In this document: positions 29,343 to 42,299 of the stretch, one piece after another
Layout of the letters: every line of letters begins with the position of its first letter
Numbering within the stretch: the first letter of the stretch is position 1
From: Mastacembelus armatus
Lineage: Eukaryota > Chordata > Actinopteri > Synbranchiformes > Mastacembelidae
Assembly (NCBI RefSeq): GCF_900324485.2
Contig: NC_046656.1
Coordinates: 17,020,904 to 17,084,903 of the forward strand
Direction of reading: 5' to 3'
Length of the DNA stretch: 64,000 nt
Notes under the pieces: model-generated
The model's input: the letters and a program-made list of their open reading frames with translations, nothing else
Told to the model about the DNA's origin: nothing
Databases searched by the model: none
Position numbers and translations under genes: made by a program

Positions 29343-32300
29343 CTGGAGGGAGAAAAGAAAGGTGAAAATTGTTGCAATGTGTCATATTATCCATCCTGAA
29401 GTTTTGCTCATGTCTGGCTAATTTTCACTTTAATATTTTCAATTTATAGATACATGAACTTAGAAAAGTATAAAATCTTCTCATTTAAGAAGTTGGAACC
29501 AGAGAATGTTTGGCACATTTTCTCAACAAATTACTTCATTCAGGTCCTTAGCTGTTAAACTTCACATATTTTATATGTATTTTAATTGAGATGGACATTA
29601 AATTCTTACCAATATAGGTCGAGGTGTTGGGGAGGGACCAGCATAGATGTAATTGCTGTTGTTATAGGTGCGAATATATGGTGAAGCCTGTAGCCAAAAG
29701 ACAAATTACATTGCATCATGAGAGTCTGCAACTATTCTATATCTTCAAAATATAGAAAGATGACATGCACATTCAAATAAATTAAAGTAAAATAAGCATT
29801 GCTAATACTTTTTGAGTGAGCTGTGACTGTGAGCTATAATCATTTTCACCAGCACTGATAAACATGAAGGTGATTGCAATTTCTTACCTTGGTTGGACAT
29901 TTCAGATTAATGTCTGTAGTAAATTCCTGTGTGGACGTCTTATTGCCTAAAGGTTCCAGCTATGAGAAAACAAGAGTCATAGTGTATTAGGAATGCTGCA
30001 TAAGAAGTAATACACTGGTACATTTAACATGCTGATAACATCACAACCAAAAGCACTTTGCCTTGCTATAGCAACCAAAGCAAGCAGGTCAGTCTATATA
30101 CGTTTTTGCACTTTCACAAAGACTTTGAATGAAACCCAGCTCATCTTTATCCCGTATTGAAAACCTGTTGCTGTATGTTTGTGCTGATGTGAAAAGTAAT
30201 CTCTTATGTCCAACTACTATTTTTATGATGAGGGATAGTAATTCCCTGAAATGACATTAAGTTAAATGCATCCATTAAAAAAATGACATAACTGAGAAAT
30301 ACTTACCATGTTGTTCCAGAGGGCACGAGCCATCAGAGTGTGGGCATTCTGGCTGAGATGGAAGCAGTCAGCGCTGAAGAAGGAGCGATCAGGACGGCCA
30401 TCCTGTGGAAGAGGTATGGTAAATGTATGAACCTTAAGGACTGCTGACTATTTTTTATCAATCTGGGCAGAAAAATATAGCTTGATTTAAGAGCTGTCTG
30501 TGACATCCATCACAACTGACTGACGCCAGTGTATTGATGTCTCCAAACATACAGTTTATCCCAGATCCTCTACAGAATTTTTTTTTTTTCATTTCCAATT
30601 TAAAAATTTTAATAATTCATGAAAGACATTTATTCACCAGTGTTTTGGGAAATATGCCCATTTGCTTATTTGCAGTATTAGATTAGTAGCTCAAACCCAC
30701 TGTTGTGCCTAATCACTATAAAACCACAGCTAGTAATTGGTTAGATTTGCCAAAAATACTGGAAATACGAAAAAAAAACAGCTACTCTGGCTGCCTCATA
30801 CCTTCCTGTAAAACTGCAAATTCATTTTTTGAAGGACAGATGACAACTAGGAAAAATGATAAATGGCAGCCTGGAAAGACAGCTGGCAGATAGAATAGAC
30901 CACATTTGCGGCAGCAGGGGCTGGTAATTCATGATGGCAGCAGCCAAGTATCATAGGCTGCACCACTTAAGCTACAAATAAGTGCCTACCCCAAGAGTCT
31001 ACAAACGTGGGGGTGGAAGATGACTCACAGGCAGGACATCTGGCTATTGACCTTGGAATGGAAGTGATAGTGTGCAATGAGATCATTTCAGTCTCAAAGG
31101 TAGAGGAGAACTGACAGAAACGCAGCTGCAGAAATGTTCCTGTGGCTGCAAAAAGGTCACTTCTAAAAAAGGGCCTTAGAATACACCAAGGGAAAAATGG
31201 TACTTGGAAGCCGGTGGAAAGGACCCTTCACTAACCAATGCTTCTTAAGAAGCCAATAAAGCAGGTCAGGTGAAAGCTAGTAAGCAAAGTTTCTAAGATA
31301 CTAGCACTGCCACTGAGGAAAGCAGGAGAGTGATGAGAGTAGGCAGGCAAATGGGGGGATAATATAAGATTTAATGTCCTGATGTTGCCAGCAACTAATA
31401 TATATATATATTCCTGTATTCCATTGTAGGGTTTAATTCCTATGAATATATATAGGCCAACATAAGCGTGGCCAAATTACAGCATGACATTGTTCAGTTT
31501 TTCTCAAATTAGCCATAGCTGATTAGCTCAGCTGATAATGATCAGGTAATATCAGTGACCTCATGTAGCACCTGTGCTCCGTTTAAGAGCCACCATAAAA
31601 CCAGTGGCACACCAGCATAGCCAAATGGAGTATATGTCATGTTACCTGAACTAGCTGCTTAAAGCAGGCAGTGAAAAAAATGACCAAGGCTGTGAGTTAG
31701 CAGACTGTAAGACTGGAGCAATGATAGATAAGTACATAGCTGGTGTGAAGTCCTGCTTTGAGGCATACCTGGTTAGCAGGACTAGCTTAGCTTGCTGGTT
31801 GGCTTAAAACATGATCTTTGTTATTTGGTGGCACAGGCAATATACTGTTAGCTTAGCACATGGCTAGCATGTTACTTAGTTTAGAGCAGGGCAGAAGCTG
31901 GAAAAACGGGGATTGTTGGGCTCTCATGGACCTAAGAGTGACTACCTCTGGTTTAGGGTGACTACTTAGTGTTTGCTGGTTTGAGCAGCATGTTGCTAAC
32001 TGTATAAACATGTTGAGTCGCTTGACATAGAGTCAATTAGCACGTTGGCAGCTGGTGATACTGAAATGGGTTTAACCTGACTGGAGGTTGTGTTGAATAT
32101 CTGGACTTAAAATAAACAAGCTTGGTGTTGCTTTCCAAAATGCTGGACTATTCCTTTAATGTTACATTTGAGAAATGGTTAATTCTTCAGTAATTTTTTT
32201 GAGAACTGCAAAACAAACCTATGTAATTCCTTTTCTGTTCTGACAGTTGCAAGGTATTGAAGCAGTGATAAAAAACAGAATACCATAAAATAATACCAGC

Positions 32301-35300
32301 TTGGTTAATACTCTTTGGTGACATTTAAATCCAAGATGTGTGACAGAACTCTCACCGGTAGTCTGGGGATAATGATATCCCTGAAGAAAGGCTGGATGAC
32401 CACAGTGAAGTCTGAGCGAGTATCATACTGGCCTGACTCCACAAGCTCATGCAGTAAATGCTTAAAGAAGCAAAGGAGTCAAAGACTGAGAATTAATAGG
32501 ACAGTAACCTTAGCATTACTGTACATTTGGTTCCTTCCTTCCTTTCCCACCTGATAGCTTCTGTTGAGATCGTCCAACAACTGGAGCGCTTTAGAGTTGG
32601 GCTTTGGCAAGATAACGCACGGACATAGAATACTGGCAAAAGAGAGATAACATCGTATTTTACCACTGTTTATGATTATTTATTAGCATGATAATTGGAA
32701 TCCACATTACTTGATTGTTGCTGTGCAGTAATAAAACTTTAAATAAATAAAACAGAAATCACATTAAGAGGCAGAGTGTAAAGTAACACTTACTTGACCA
32801 GCCACGTTGGGCATTTAAGTGAAGTGTCCATGTGCACTTCTCTCAGTGGACTAATAAAGAGAGGCTCTACTAAGTTCACCAGAGCTCGAGGCACCTGACA
32901 AGAATTGGTTCAATTAATGGCAACAATCAAGCACACAAACATTCTGTACATCTGAAAATAAAGTCTTTCATTTACTTTACCTCTTTGTGTAGGTAAGCCA
33001 GGCTTTCACCAACATTCTGAACAAAATTGTCTGCAGAATAAATTAGCTGTAAAGCAAAGGCATAAGCTTTTATGTTTTATGTTTTTGGCTCCTCCAAAGG
33101 CGGAGGAAAACAAACACATTAATTATTGCTCAACAGTAGTACTCACAGAGTTGTAGCAGTGGTCGCACATGTCATTACCACCAATAAAAATGGTGATCAC
33201 TTTCCAGTCTGACTCAAAATTTATTCTCTGTAGAAGAAAGACTTTTCAGGTAGAGTTTTCAAATTCAAAAACACTTTAAAAATAAATATCAGTAAACTTA
33301 CAGAGTCATTCTTCATCCTTTCCACCAGGGCTCGCACCTGTGATGGTAGATCCCTTAAAATGCAATCACAAATATTACAAAGAAATAGCACAATCTTTCT
33401 AATTTAAAAGCACAATTCTCTAAAACATAAAGCTGGTTTTCTGTAATTAAACATGGTGCACTCACTTGCTCTTTGCTCCTGCTACAGCCTGGTTGAGGAA
33501 AGCGTGAGGAGTGTGCTGCTTGCCCATACCAACAGAGTAGCCAGTCAGGTTTTGATTAAAATACTTCAAAATGTCTGTTTAAAAAAAAAAAAAAAAAAAA
33601 GGAAAGGTTAGGTAATAATAAAAGCAAAAATTGGATGAAACAATATTTTTCATATGATTGGAAATAATATATGTTATTATCAAGAATGAGACTCACTAGG
33701 CAGAGTGGTGACAGTTGTGAGGTTTTCATCTCCACCAATACTGTGGGAAATAACGTTTTGAAATTGCCTTCAAGCTAAATGAAGCCCACACTGCAAGTGG
33801 CACAACATACACATACTCCTGTGTGATGACTGTGTTAAAGTCTTGACTCACCTCCAGGATAACCCTCTGTACTGACTCAGGACATCCAGGATGTTGTTTG
33901 GGCTGGACGCAATACCGTTCCCAGCCTGACAGATAGAAGCAGTGTTTCAGTAGCATGATTAGTTAAGAAGTTCTTAATATTTGTATATGACCTCCCCCAG
34001 ACAGTAGAAGGCTTCAGTCAACTGCTATGTAATAATATACAGACTATTTTTAGTATTGATTCATGTACTGATTATTTTAACAAATTCACTAAATAAATAT
34101 TTAAATGTAAATTTAATTCAGTTTGTTCATTTAGATCAGATGTCTTACTTTAGATTATAGTCTGTTTCACTCAAAATTTCAAAGGACTGACAAAAGACTG
34201 ACAAAGGACTCACTGTCAAAGAGTCTCCCACAGCAGCGACGACTTTGATATCTGCAGGCCTGAGTTCATGAACTGCAGAAATACAGAAGACATTTCAGAC
34301 TAGTCAGGATAATAAAGGCTTAGGCTCATTAATTAGACATAAACAGTAAAATAATGTTATACTTATTAATACATATAAATACGCTTTCTAAAGATTCTGT
34401 ATAGGATCATAAAGTACTGTAAAGTACTACACTATAAATGAGTCCAAAATATATTTGGAGTAGAAGAAAAACTTATCTATCAACTTCAACATAAAATATA
34501 AAATGAATGTACATTATGAGTAAATCAGATATCTCATAAATACATAGAAATGCAAACATAAACCATTTTACCTGAGGTAGGTATGGAGGCTGAGGGAATG
34601 AAGTCCTCACAGGGCATCTCTGTACCTGTAGACTGAGCAGACACATAGAGCAGATCAACAGTTAGAACTACACAGCAGGTAAACAGTGCTGCGATAGCCT
34701 CCATTAGCCTTTAATGCAAGGCAGTACTCACTGGGTGCAAGAGAGGAGAGGCATTGCTTTGGTGATATGAAGGCGTGTTTGACTCTGTCCTCAGGAATGG
34801 TTGATTCTTTGGGTGGGAGAAAGATAAGAGAGAGGAGAAAGAAGAGAGAGGTGGGGGTGAAGTGAAGAATGCCAATGGCGCACTGTGACAAGGTGACAGA
34901 TGTGTGTGGCATTATTTCTCACCTCAGTTGGACATGGCAATGTGATGATCTGTCCATTATTGTCTGTGTTATGTTGACCTACTGTGGGATGCAGCTGAAA
35001 AGCAGAAAAATCTTTGTTGTCATGTTTGCATCAGACAGAACAGTTAATCTATTAGTGTAAATTAGTGCTTAGACTGGATCAGGCCTCACCAGGTTTGTCC
35101 ACATCTGTACCATCAGTTTATCAGTTTGCAGTGACACTTGTGACTCGGGGAGAGGCTTCCCACTCTGCAACAGTATCATATTGTCACATGTCATATATTG
35201 TGTACAGAATGTTAGATATGAGAAGTACATTTTGAGTTACCAGATAACCAAGACTCACTCTGTTACCATCCCAGGCTCACTGGGAATAGCATCATCTCAG

Positions 35301-38300
35301 GAGATAACCCCTTTTGATTTGGATTATCATTTGAGCTGTTTTGGCATTAAGGTTTTTATAACTATTCCAGAATAGTTTTAACACTTTGACACTTTGCATG
35401 ATTTCACCATCTTAGAAGTAGAATGACTAAAACAGAAAATACAGACTCCTTTGGTGGCTCTGGGACTGGGAACGATAATCAGATTATTAGTTTTTACACA
35501 GATCCCAACCACAGGAGGTGGTTAATTAGTCAGCCAGGTAATCAATGTGCTCCTGAGTTAGTAGGAACCTCTTTTGATATTTCTTTGATTTGGCTCTACC
35601 TGCAGCCCTACTAAATGTAACTTACAGCTATAGATGAAGGGTCTGTGATGAAGAGAGCATCCTGCAGAGTGACAGTGAAATCAGATCTGTCACTGTACCA
35701 GTGCCTCTTTACCAAGAGCTCATCCAAAGACTCCTGGCCAATAAAGAAAAAGAAAAACATGAGAAGATGAACTTGGTAAATTCCCAACAGTATTGGCCAT
35801 GTTTTAACAGTAGCTAGAATAAACAAAAGGACTGAACATACAGTAGCTAAGAGATATACAGAGACTCTAACCTGCAGAGCCTGAGTTAGCACGGCCTTCA
35901 CAAGTCTGATTTCTTCTTTACTTTTTGTTTCCCCACATGGACAGATCCTGGCAGTAAAACAGTCTCATTGTCTTAAAACTACACAGTCATTACAAATAAT
36001 GTCATAGTGAAGGATAAAAAGAAAGATTTATGTGCAATGTGGTTATAAAGTACATTCTTTAAGGCTTTATGCAAAATAACTATGTTATTAAACTGTTGAA
36101 CCATCATACTTTTGTATTATAAGCCAGTGTCAAGGATACATTTAGGGATATAAACTTACTTGTTTTGGAAAGTGTCATACTCTCCATCCCATAATGCAAC
36201 ACTGACAATGGTATGTTTCAACTGCAAAACAGTGAAGTGAAAAAAGTCAAATGTGTGAATACGGTGATAACAAAAATACTGTATATAATGTGAAATATAC
36301 CTGAGAGTGCAGCAGCTGCAGAGCATCGTCCACCTCTTTAACTACTGTGTTGATAACAGTCCAGATCTGCACAAACACAATTGCAGGACCTTTTTATTGC
36401 TTAAATGTCAGTGTTTATTTTCCTAATTTTACAAATTTATGCAAATCGCCTTAACTTGAACTCTGTGATTGTGTTGTTATCCCTAGTGGGAAATGACTTA
36501 TACAGTGTAGATATTCCATAACAGTACTCTTTATAGCATCCTTACCTGCTGCTGCTCACAGATGCACAGCTGATGCACTTGAACAAAGAGAAGCACCAGC
36601 TTCCAAGAATCCTGTTGGCAAAAATATTAACAGCCAGTACTTTAAAGCTGTTTTCTTCCAGTAAGGTGTTTTTCCATGTTGAGAATTTGATTAGTTATTT
36701 TCCCCTAACACTCAAACATGGCCCTTGTTTATTGTGGAATGCTTTCAATAAACAAGTCATTTTACAGTATGTAGCTGTAGAAGTATCAGATGAAGCAAAA
36801 GAGACAACATTGCATTTTAAGGTGGGCTGTTAAAGAACCTACCTGATTGTTAGAGAGATACAGAGACACTTCCTTTGCCTGATCCAGCGGTGTGCTACAG
36901 AGAGGAAAACAAAAAATGACTTGAAGTAATGAAGAGTGATTGGAATCATTCTTGTATAGCAGAAAATGCTTTCTGTACCTGTGTTCAGACAGGTTTGTGT
37001 CATCTGAGAGAGGACTGATCAGTGCAGGGTTAAACAGACTCATCAGCTCTGATGGAGGAAAATTAATTCAAGTTTTAAACCCAAACCCAGAGCTTCTTGT
37101 TTCATTTTGTGTGCATTTGCTTCTAACTTCTTGAACGTGAATATTATAATAATTCTAACAATACAGTTGTAATATCTGATAACAGCTTTGGACTGTTGGA
37201 CCGATAAGATAAACAATATGAATATGTCAACTTGATCTTTGAGTTTTTCTGCAATTTTAAACATTTTATAAACCAGGCAGATTACTCGATAAATAAAATA
37301 GGCTTTAGTTACAGCCAGAAACAGAGTTAAAAACAGCATCTTTTTGAACTTCTTATGGTTCAAATACATAATGTCATTCATCAAAATGGCAAAATCCAGA
37401 TGCACCTTAGGTGTGTAATAATTCATTATAAGCCACTATTAGCTGGTCGATACATACTGATCAGTCTTACATAGTTTCTAATAAAGCATGACATTGTGGA
37501 AACATCCATTTTAAAGAACAGTTCCTGTTTAGTATCAGTCAGTATTTTATCTATATGAAGTATGGACAGTACTTGGCTTTCAAAAACGATAACCAACTGG
37601 GATTCATTGTTTCAAATTATCAGAGGTAGCATAGATATTAGTGTAGTAAAGATAGTGCACAGTAGTGAAATACAAGCTCATATAAAACTCTTAAAGTGAA
37701 TTACTCTGTGTATTTAGACTGTAAGCCAGTTCTATTCAGTTAAACTCTGATGCTGAAATTCCATCTTTGTAAACACTACAAACAACAAAATAAAACTTTT
37801 AACTTTACCTCCAAGTCTTGATACGGCTGCAGATAGCTGTGTGCTGTGGAAACACAAAATGAATGCATTTCAGACACTGTGATGCAAATATCACAGCATG
37901 AATCTGAATGGTGACCTATGCTCACCTGTGCTTGTGAAGTCCAATAGACGAAAGCACAGTAACATCTGATGGTCTAACACTGTTAACTTGAGAGAGAGAG
38001 ATAAATGACAATTCAGAAGGTAACAAATCAGCAATAACATGTTACTGTAATTGAGTTATAAAGGGAAGTCATTTATTATATGAATCAATTATTTTTCTGA
38101 CTCACCATCTGAATGATGCCACTGAGAGGGAAACATCTGAGTACAAGGCAGCCCAGTTACTGAACATGAGTGGAGAAAACAGGGGACAGATAATGTATGG
38201 TATGTTGGTAGGTAAACTGACCTGCCATGCAGAATCGATTAATTCATGACTTATTGCTGATAGAAAATCAATAGAAGAAAAAAGATTTGAAAAAGTTATT

Positions 38301-38429
38301 ACAATATTTCTAATTATGAAGAGTTTTACGAAGAATTTAGCTGCAGATAATGCACGTCCCATACATACAGTATAGACCTGTCGTCTGTGTAAGACCCAGC
38401 AGTGAGATCAGGACCAGCTGTAAAAGCAT
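25303..38429 (-). CDS. plb1: Membrane phospholipase B1, three-repeat form
   Basis: Forty-two small exons join in frame from ATG 38429 to TAA 25303, giving 1088 residues. Residues 1-17 are a signal peptide ([17 protein letters not shown]). Repeat I runs to ~308, repeat II to ~668 and repeat III to ~1020. A Thr/Pro-rich stalk, a transmembrane helix (about 1045-1067, [15 protein letters not shown]) and a short basic tail follow. This is a brush-border ectoenzyme of the SGNH/GDSL class that cleaves both acyl chains of phospholipids and retinyl esters. Repeat II has Ser346 (GDSLT), Gly420, GGND (Asn459) and Asp598/His601. Repeat III has GDSLT (Ser706) and Asp951/His954 but GTND and an Arg in block II. 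Repeat I lacks the motifs. Human PLB1 has four repeats, so this form is one shorter. Exons for each repeat are in the sub-entries. Confidence 0.93.
29610..34632 (-). other. plb1: plb1 exons for catalytic repeat II
   Basis: Exons: 34632-34572, 34272-34214, 33925-33852, 33740-33697, 33574-33466, 33353-33302, 33227-33147, 33046-32981, 32894-32794, 32632-32551, 32460-32356, 30402-30307, 29959-29888, 29687-29610. It contains all four SGNH blocks: [37 protein letters not shown] and [10 protein letters not shown]. It corresponds to the repeat shown to be catalytic in rat phospholipase B. The 1.95-kb intron before the FFSADCFH exon is filled with old repeat sequence. Confidence 0.9.
30645..32165. repeat. 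Large decayed repeat in plb1 intron
   Basis: The intron 30403-32355 is far longer than its neighbours. It begins with 'ttttgggaaatatgcccatt' and ends with 'ccaaaatgctggactattcc', which are roughly complementary ends of a repeat I recognise from fish genomes (inverted 'gaatagt...ttttgggaaat' ends). It also holds 'gttagcttagcacatggcta', another common phrase of that repeat. There is no coding capacity. Family and exact ends are uncertain. Confidence 0.4.
34732..38429 (-). other. plb1: plb1 exons for signal peptide and degenerate repeat I
   Basis: Exons: 38429-38378 (signal peptide), 38159-38106, 37986-37926, 37843-37809, 37048-36979, 36894-36843, 36611-36546, 36366-36301, 36221-36160, 35947-35872, 35733-35626, 35164-35090, 34994-34923, 34806-34732. 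The fold still aligns with the other repeats ([13 protein letters not shown] for [19 protein letters not shown] for [14 protein letters not shown] for SDFTVVIQP). The GDSL serine is replaced by SSIG, the GGND block reads VQVH, and the C-terminal Asp-x-x-His is absent. This repeat is predicted to be catalytically inactive and structural. Confidence 0.85.
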
Positions 38430-40019
38430 CCTTTCGCCGATTTTGCTTTTTTTCTGCAGTCTCTTCCTCCCTGCTGTCTTTGTTTGACAGTTGTCTGTCT
38501 TTGTGTAATTATTTGTACTACCTGGTCTGACAACAATATATACATCATAAATATGCATAGAGAGGAGGGACTGACCCACTTGTCCAAAGGACATAGCCAT
38601 TTTATAATGAATAACTGTCACTGATAAGATCATAATGAATCTTTATTGTAATAATGAGTTGGGCTGTGAGCTAGACGGTCAAATTGTCTTTTGCAAAATT
38701 TACTACTTTATTGTTAATTTGCTTAGAATATAAAATAGAAATAGAAGAAGATAGAATAGAAGACATCTAACAGTGCTGAAATTGACTAAGTAGTAAGTAA
38801 TGTCTTGGTAAGGTAAAGAAATCTGTGATTAAACAAGACAGCTATAGTCAAATTATCAAGTTGCAAAATGTCTAGCATCTTTTTGATAAAGTGTACATTA
38901 ATGGACACTAGTAGTAGACTTTGTCTATAATGTATGTGCATGTTGAATGAGTAGTTTGTGTGATGCTACAGCTCTTTACTGAGCATTCTGGATATTTTTT
39001 CTCCTTATTGAAGAAATGATCTACTGTAGTTACAAAACTAAATCTTCCTCTGCATAAACTCACTGATGACTCACTTATCTATTTTAAATCTGTTACCTTT
39101 TCCTTAGATTATGGAAGTCATGAACCACAGAAATGAATGGTATGATTCTGATGCAGAAGTGCTGAATTAAACCACTTGTGCCAGTGAAGAGCTGAAGTTC
39201 AGTCTGTACAGACAGAAAGATGCAAAGTCCTAATCTCTCCATTGTTTCCTTGTTGCACTCAGCAGATCTTGAATGCCACAGAACTATTAACATTATCACA
39301 AAGAGTCAGCTCCAATCATGATTATTGTAATCCCGATATGAGGTTGTACTGCTTTTATAGTCTGTTATCGTCCCTCAAGGACATTTACTCTACATGACCC
39401 GCTGGCTCTGTGCTTATCTTTGAACAGGATTAGTTGGGCAATTTGTCCTCTAGTTACACTTCTAGATATTCAGCAACAACACGATTATGATTCCAATCAT
39501 CTGTACAATTAAAAACTGACAGGCCTGAAGTGAAGCACCATCTTCCTTCTTTGTCACAAGAAAAGATGCAAGACAGGGTTTGATTCAAGAGCTTCAAATG
39601 ATTTGACTACAAGTAAAGCTGGTACTTATTTAGAAATTGAAGAAAAGATAAATGAAATGAGGAGGAGAGACATAAGAAAAACACTCAAGGCCCATACTTA
39701 TCAAACAAAAGTCCTTCACTGTTATTCCTTCTGCCAAACTTAAAATCACATTCTCACACACCTCTGTTGTTTAAGAGTGAGCTTTAATCTGTATCTGATC
39801 CATATGTTTATATGAAGGATTTATGAGAAATGTATATGTTTTTTTCAGATTTCTTGTAAAGAAGGAATAACTGAGGAGGCTAGATCCTAATCTGACTGAT
39901 AGTGTCACAGAAAAAGTTTTGCTTCTAAATTAATCCTTAAAAACTTTTGGAAAATTGATAAATTTGGGAAGTAAAAGGCTAGTGAGAGGAAAGAATGGGA
40001 TGCTTTAGAAACAAATATA

Positions 40020-40620
40020 ATTGGGAGACATTGTCAGAGTGTCTGAGAAAGAGACAGCTTCAAATTAAATGCAGAAAGTAGTGAGTCCTTTGGAAGGTCT
40101 TTAGTATCAAATCTGAAGAATCAACTGGTAGATTTGAGCAGAGCAAGAAAACCTTTAAAGAGCAAATTAATTCAAGAAAGGCTTGGGTGGTTTTTACAAA
40201 AAACAAAACAAAAATGAAAGCCTAAAAGAGATAAGAAGAAAAAGTAAAGGGAGTCAGGGCTGCTATCACATATCCCACCAGCTGGAATGACAGAACACCA
40301 GATGGATGTTAGTGATTGCTGCTTTTCTGGATGCTCAGAGCACACAAACAGGATCTGGCACCAGATGCATTCAGTCATCCGGGACGAGAGAGATCTCTGC
40401 GCAGTATTTTGGGAAGTTGCTAATGCTTTTGGCTCACTGTCATATAAGCTAAGGTGGGAGGCTTTAGGATTTTGACCAATCTGGTGATGCCATATGAATT
40501 ATTATGGCAGGATAAAGAGCATGAAGCATGTAGGATATAGAAGCAAAAAGCTTATAGGGCTGATAGAGCTGAAATTAAACAAAATGATGTAGTACTAAGA
40601 CGGACACAATGAATTTTTTA
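40020..40620 (+). mobile_element. Decayed LINE reverse-transcriptase fragment
   Basis: A short frame at 40287-40475 reads CCFSGCSEHTNRIWHQMHSV then DERDLCAVFWEVANAFGSL, resembling the reverse-transcriptase region FSGCxEHT...DLxVVWLDLANAYGS of fish LINEs. The flanking A-rich sequence reads as further decayed coding sequence (SRARKTLKSKLIQERLGWFL in another frame). Stops and frame changes mark it as an old, dead copy. The clade is not determined. Confidence 0.5.
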
Positions 40621-41179
40621 TTCCACCTGCCTTTTTTTGGGTAGGACATCAGCCAGATAAATCAGGTAAACCACTTTGTCTTGATTTTGTTCATCTTAGC
40701 GGTGCAGTTAATGTGTAATTTAATTTCAGGGGATTTTTATAGTGGCTTACCTAATAATAAACACCCACATAAGGTTTACCATATATTGATGACTGGGTAG
40801 CCAGTGTGGTCTTTAGTGACCTTGTTCAAGACTAAATTGGTCTATAATTTCTTGATAACAGCATGTACATTGTCCTGTTTTCATCTCTTCTTTCTCCCAA
40901 CACAACTCACTGATTCCCTAAAAGATGTAAACCTTTAAAAAATACTAATGATTATATAAATTCAGTCATAATGATTTTATAACATCTGGTATTGTAGTTT
41001 TTTTTAAGAAAAACTTTCTATTGTTTTCTGCTGCAGATGAATACATGTGTGGTGCTCTAATAAATTGTCAAGGCTGCAAAATGGTGAATATGGAGTTGAC
41101 TTACAATAAAATATAGTGTTCATGTTAATGGTGATTAGGAAACATGTCACCAAAATGCAACAGTGGTGCATGTGAGTAT

Positions 41180-41525
41180 CTTTTCCTTTCGGCTGCTCCC
41201 TTCAGGGGTCGCCACAGTGAATCATCTGCCTCCATTTAACCCTATCCTCTGTATCCTCCTCACCCACACCAACTATCCTCATGTCCTCCTTCACTACATC
41301 CAAGAACCTCCTCTTTGGTCTTCCTCTAGGCCTCCTTCCTGGCAGCTCTAACCTCAGCATCCTTTTACCGATGTATTCACTGTCCCTCCTCTGAACATGT
41401 CCAAACCATCTCAATCTGGCTCCCCTGGCTTTTTCTCCAAAACATCTAACATGAGCTGTCCCTCTGATGTCCTCATTCCTGATCCTATCCATCCTCATCA
41501 CTCCCAGAGAGAACCTCAACATCTT
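41180..41525 (-). mobile_element. 5'-truncated LINE 3' end with 18-bp target duplication
   Basis: The minus strand reads an uninterrupted C-terminal part of a non-LTR reverse transcriptase (RCFGEKARGARLRWFGHVQR, then RRPRGRPKRRFLDVVKEDM, ending CGDP). It is followed by a short tail (GAAGGGAGCAGCCGAAAGG). It is flanked by identical 18-bp direct repeats agtggtgcatgtgagtat at 41162-41179 and 41526-41543. The RWFGHV...GRPKRRF block is common in fish RTE-type LINEs; that clade is tentative. The intact frame and exact duplication imply a fairly recent insertion. Confidence 0.85.
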
Positions 41526-42299
41526 AGTGGTGCATGTGAGTATATTACACTTAAATGCAGATTTGAAACACTGAAATAATGTTTTGAAACATTTCCTTCT
41601 CTTCTTTGGGGCGACTCCATGGCTTCTGTTAACAGGTCAGTTTATTTTTCTTCAGTTAATATAATAATAATTTTATCAGAAAAATCCACCCAGTATCACA
41701 TCCTGCATGTTAGAATAAAAAAACTACACTTGTGGAATAGACAGTCCAGTATTTGTGGGCTCATACAACACAGTTTTGTAAACAGTGGTACAGGAGACTT
41801 AGTGCTGCATCCAGTTCAGTGAGTCAGTTGCAGTAGGTTTTCTGTACTAGTGTGCTGCTGCTGCCCTGTGGACATTATGTAGAGCAGCATCAAGTGACCA
41901 CTGATACATTAGAAACACTGGGAAGACCTATCATTCAAAATAAAAGCAGAGACTAAGTCCGGTTATTTAACTCAAAGGACTTCAGATACAGTATTACCAG
42001 TATTTTATGGATATTTACATGAATATACAAGATATTCATTATTATTATGTTGTTCAGTAACATAGAGTGAAATTATTTATCATATATAAAAAATTGGTGT
42101 TGCATTTTTTTGCAATGAATTCACCTGGTCACTAGATTAAGGGTACGTCGGTGTGACTGTGTGAGAAATTACATTGAGGCGTAGGCCCAATTTTCTGTCT
42201 ACTGTGGGTTTAAGATGACGTGTATTATATTAGTTTAGTACAATTTAAAATTCCACTTTGTGCTTAATTTCGTGAGTGTATGTTTATTTTGAAAGTCCT

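Larger units (their letters stand above)
38430..42299. other. Intergenic region between plb1 and ypel5
   Basis: AT-rich and without a gene. It contains an old LINE reverse-transcriptase relic (about 40020-40620) and a young 5'-truncated LINE tail (41180-41525), listed separately. Plb1 regulatory DNA should lie near 38430-39000, but no site was recognised. Confidence 0.5.

Noticed and set aside
38337-38633. 98-residue minus-strand frame
   Set aside because: Only its inner part from 38429 is real (plb1 signal peptide exon); the rest is 5' flank and intron.
41202-41522. 106-residue minus-strand frame as a host gene
   Set aside because: It is the C-terminal part of a LINE reverse transcriptase with target duplications, not a host protein.
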